Positions 5,465 through 6,151 of a stretch of 6,151 nt of DNA are shown in pieces. The stretch comes from Ignavibacteria bacterium (lineage in GTDB: Bacteria; Bacteroidota; Ignavibacteria; Ignavibacteriales; Ignavibacteriaceae): NCBI GenBank assembly GCA_029863735.1, contig JAOTUT010000106.1, forward strand, positions 1 to 6,151, in the 5' to 3' direction. The translations under genes and the position numbers were made by a program. Position 1 is the stretch's first letter; the number at the start of each line of letters is the position of its first letter. The notes beneath the pieces are model-generated. The model made no database searches. It was not told the DNA's origin and was given only the letters and a program-made list of their open reading frames with translations.

Positions 5465-6151
5465 ACCTCGTTAAAAAAATCTTATTCTACGAAATACACA
5501 ACACTATAAGAAGTAAGTGGGTGATACTTTACACTTTCTTTTTCTTTTTGGTGGGATACGCACTGTTCACTTTTAGCGGTGATGTTAATAAAGCATACAT
5601 AAGTCTGATGAATATAATAATCATCGTCATTCCGCTAGTGTCAATAATTTTCGGTTCAATTTATTTTTATAACTCGAAGGAATTTATTGAAATGATGCTG
5701 AGCCAGCCGATTGACAGAAAATCTCTTTTCCTCGGAATATATTTGGGAACCGCGATTCCTCTTTCTGCAGGATTCGCGTTGGGCTTTTCAATTCCATTCT
5801 TCCTGTTTGGTAAAGTTAGTCAGCAGATTGAAGGATTTATTTTACTGCTTCTAATCGGGGTGCTGCTGACGTTTATATTCATAGCACTTTCATTTTTAAT
5901 TTCTGTTAAGCAGGATGACAAATCAAAAGGACTTGGATTGGCAATTTTAATCTGGCTGGTTCTTGCCGTTGTGTATGATGGTTTCGTTCTGTTCATCATC
6001 TACAACTTTCAGGATTATCCGCTGGAAAAAGCAATGATAGTTTTAACTACTCTCAACCCGATTGACCTTGGACGAATTTTATTTTTAATGAAGTTCGATA
6101 TTGCCGCCTTGATGGGTTACACAGGAGCAGTCTTTCAGAGATTCTTCGGAA
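5461..6151 (+). CDS. nosY: NosY, ABC permease of the NosDFY complex, 3' end cut by window edge
   Basis: The frame is open from the ATG at 5461 to the right edge, giving 230 residues; family members are about 260-280, so a C-terminal helix is probably missing. Membrane helices are visible at about residues 20-38, 48-70, 90-115, 124-148 and 157-181. Family-type patterns are EFIEMMLSQPIDR (74-86), LNPIDLGRILFLM (198-210) and the conserved end GYTGAVFQRFFG (219-230). NosY forms the membrane part of the NosD-NosF-NosY complex and passes the energy of ATP hydrolysis to NosD on the periplasmic side. The start overlaps the nosF stop as ATGA, with no separate strong ribosome binding site, so expression probably depends on nosF translation. 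No internal stop or frameshift was seen. Confidence 0.93.
   Translation, partial: MNLVKKILFYEIHNTIRSKWVILYTFFFFLVGYALFTFSGDVNKAYISLMNIIIIVIPLVSIIFGSIYFYNSKEFIEMMLSQPIDRKSLFLGIYLGTAIPLSAGFALGFSIPFFLFGKVSQQIEGFILLLLIGVLLTFIFIALSFLISVKQDDKSKGLGLAILIWLVLAVVYDGFVLFIIYNFQDYPLEKAMIVLTTLNPIDLGRILFLMKFDIAALMGYTGAVFQRFFG

Overview
The window is a compact, single-strand (+) gene cluster for nitrous oxide respiration: the last step of denitrification, N2O + 2 e- + 2 H+ -> N2 + H2O. The catalytic gene encodes a clade II ('atypical') NosZ. This is seen in the non-Tat, Sec/lipoprotein-like N-terminus, the DAHHPKLS form of the first CuZ motif, and the neighbouring genes. All seven CuZ histidines and the full CuA ligand set can be located. 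The DNA is AT-rich, intergenic gaps are short, and the gene order is cytochrome c - nosZ - small polytopic membrane protein - nosL - nosD - nosF - nosY. That order and the protein style suggest a member of the Bacteroidota/Ignavibacteriota/Chlorobiota group. Clear Shine-Dalgarno sequences before nosZ, nosL and nosF fit Ignavibacteria-like lineages better than typical Bacteroidia. This placement is inference.

Layout. Bases 2-322 hold the 3' part of a small c-type cytochrome, cut by the left edge. Its stop codon overlaps the AGGAGG ribosome binding site of nosZ (334-2289). A strong GC hairpin with a GGAA loop and T-rich tail (2304-2332) follows nosZ and probably acts as a partial terminator. 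A four-helix membrane protein of unknown function (2348-2932; NosB-like by position) overlaps the NosL copper-chaperone lipoprotein (2925-3377) by 8 bases. A 126-base gap holds an 80-bp imperfect palindrome (3383-3462) that looks like a dispersed repeat. The maturation ABC machinery follows: nosD (3504-4757), nosF (4754-5464, TTG start) and nosY (5461 to the right edge, truncated). These overlap each other by 4 bases and are probably translationally coupled.

How the genes work together. NosL should bind Cu(I) in the periplasm and hand it to the NosD-NosF-NosY complex, which uses ATP to drive CuZ assembly on NosZ. The cytochrome is the likely electron donor to CuA. The membrane protein is the least understood part and may link NosZ to the membrane or quinone pool, or help maturation. 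No NosR, NosG/NosH-type ferredoxin or regulator is visible in this window. No tRNA, rRNA, CRISPR array or transposase gene was seen. I found no wholly new system. The points most worth a second look are the membrane protein, the possible lipid anchoring of NosZ, the hairpin after nosZ, and the palindromic repeat inside the operon.
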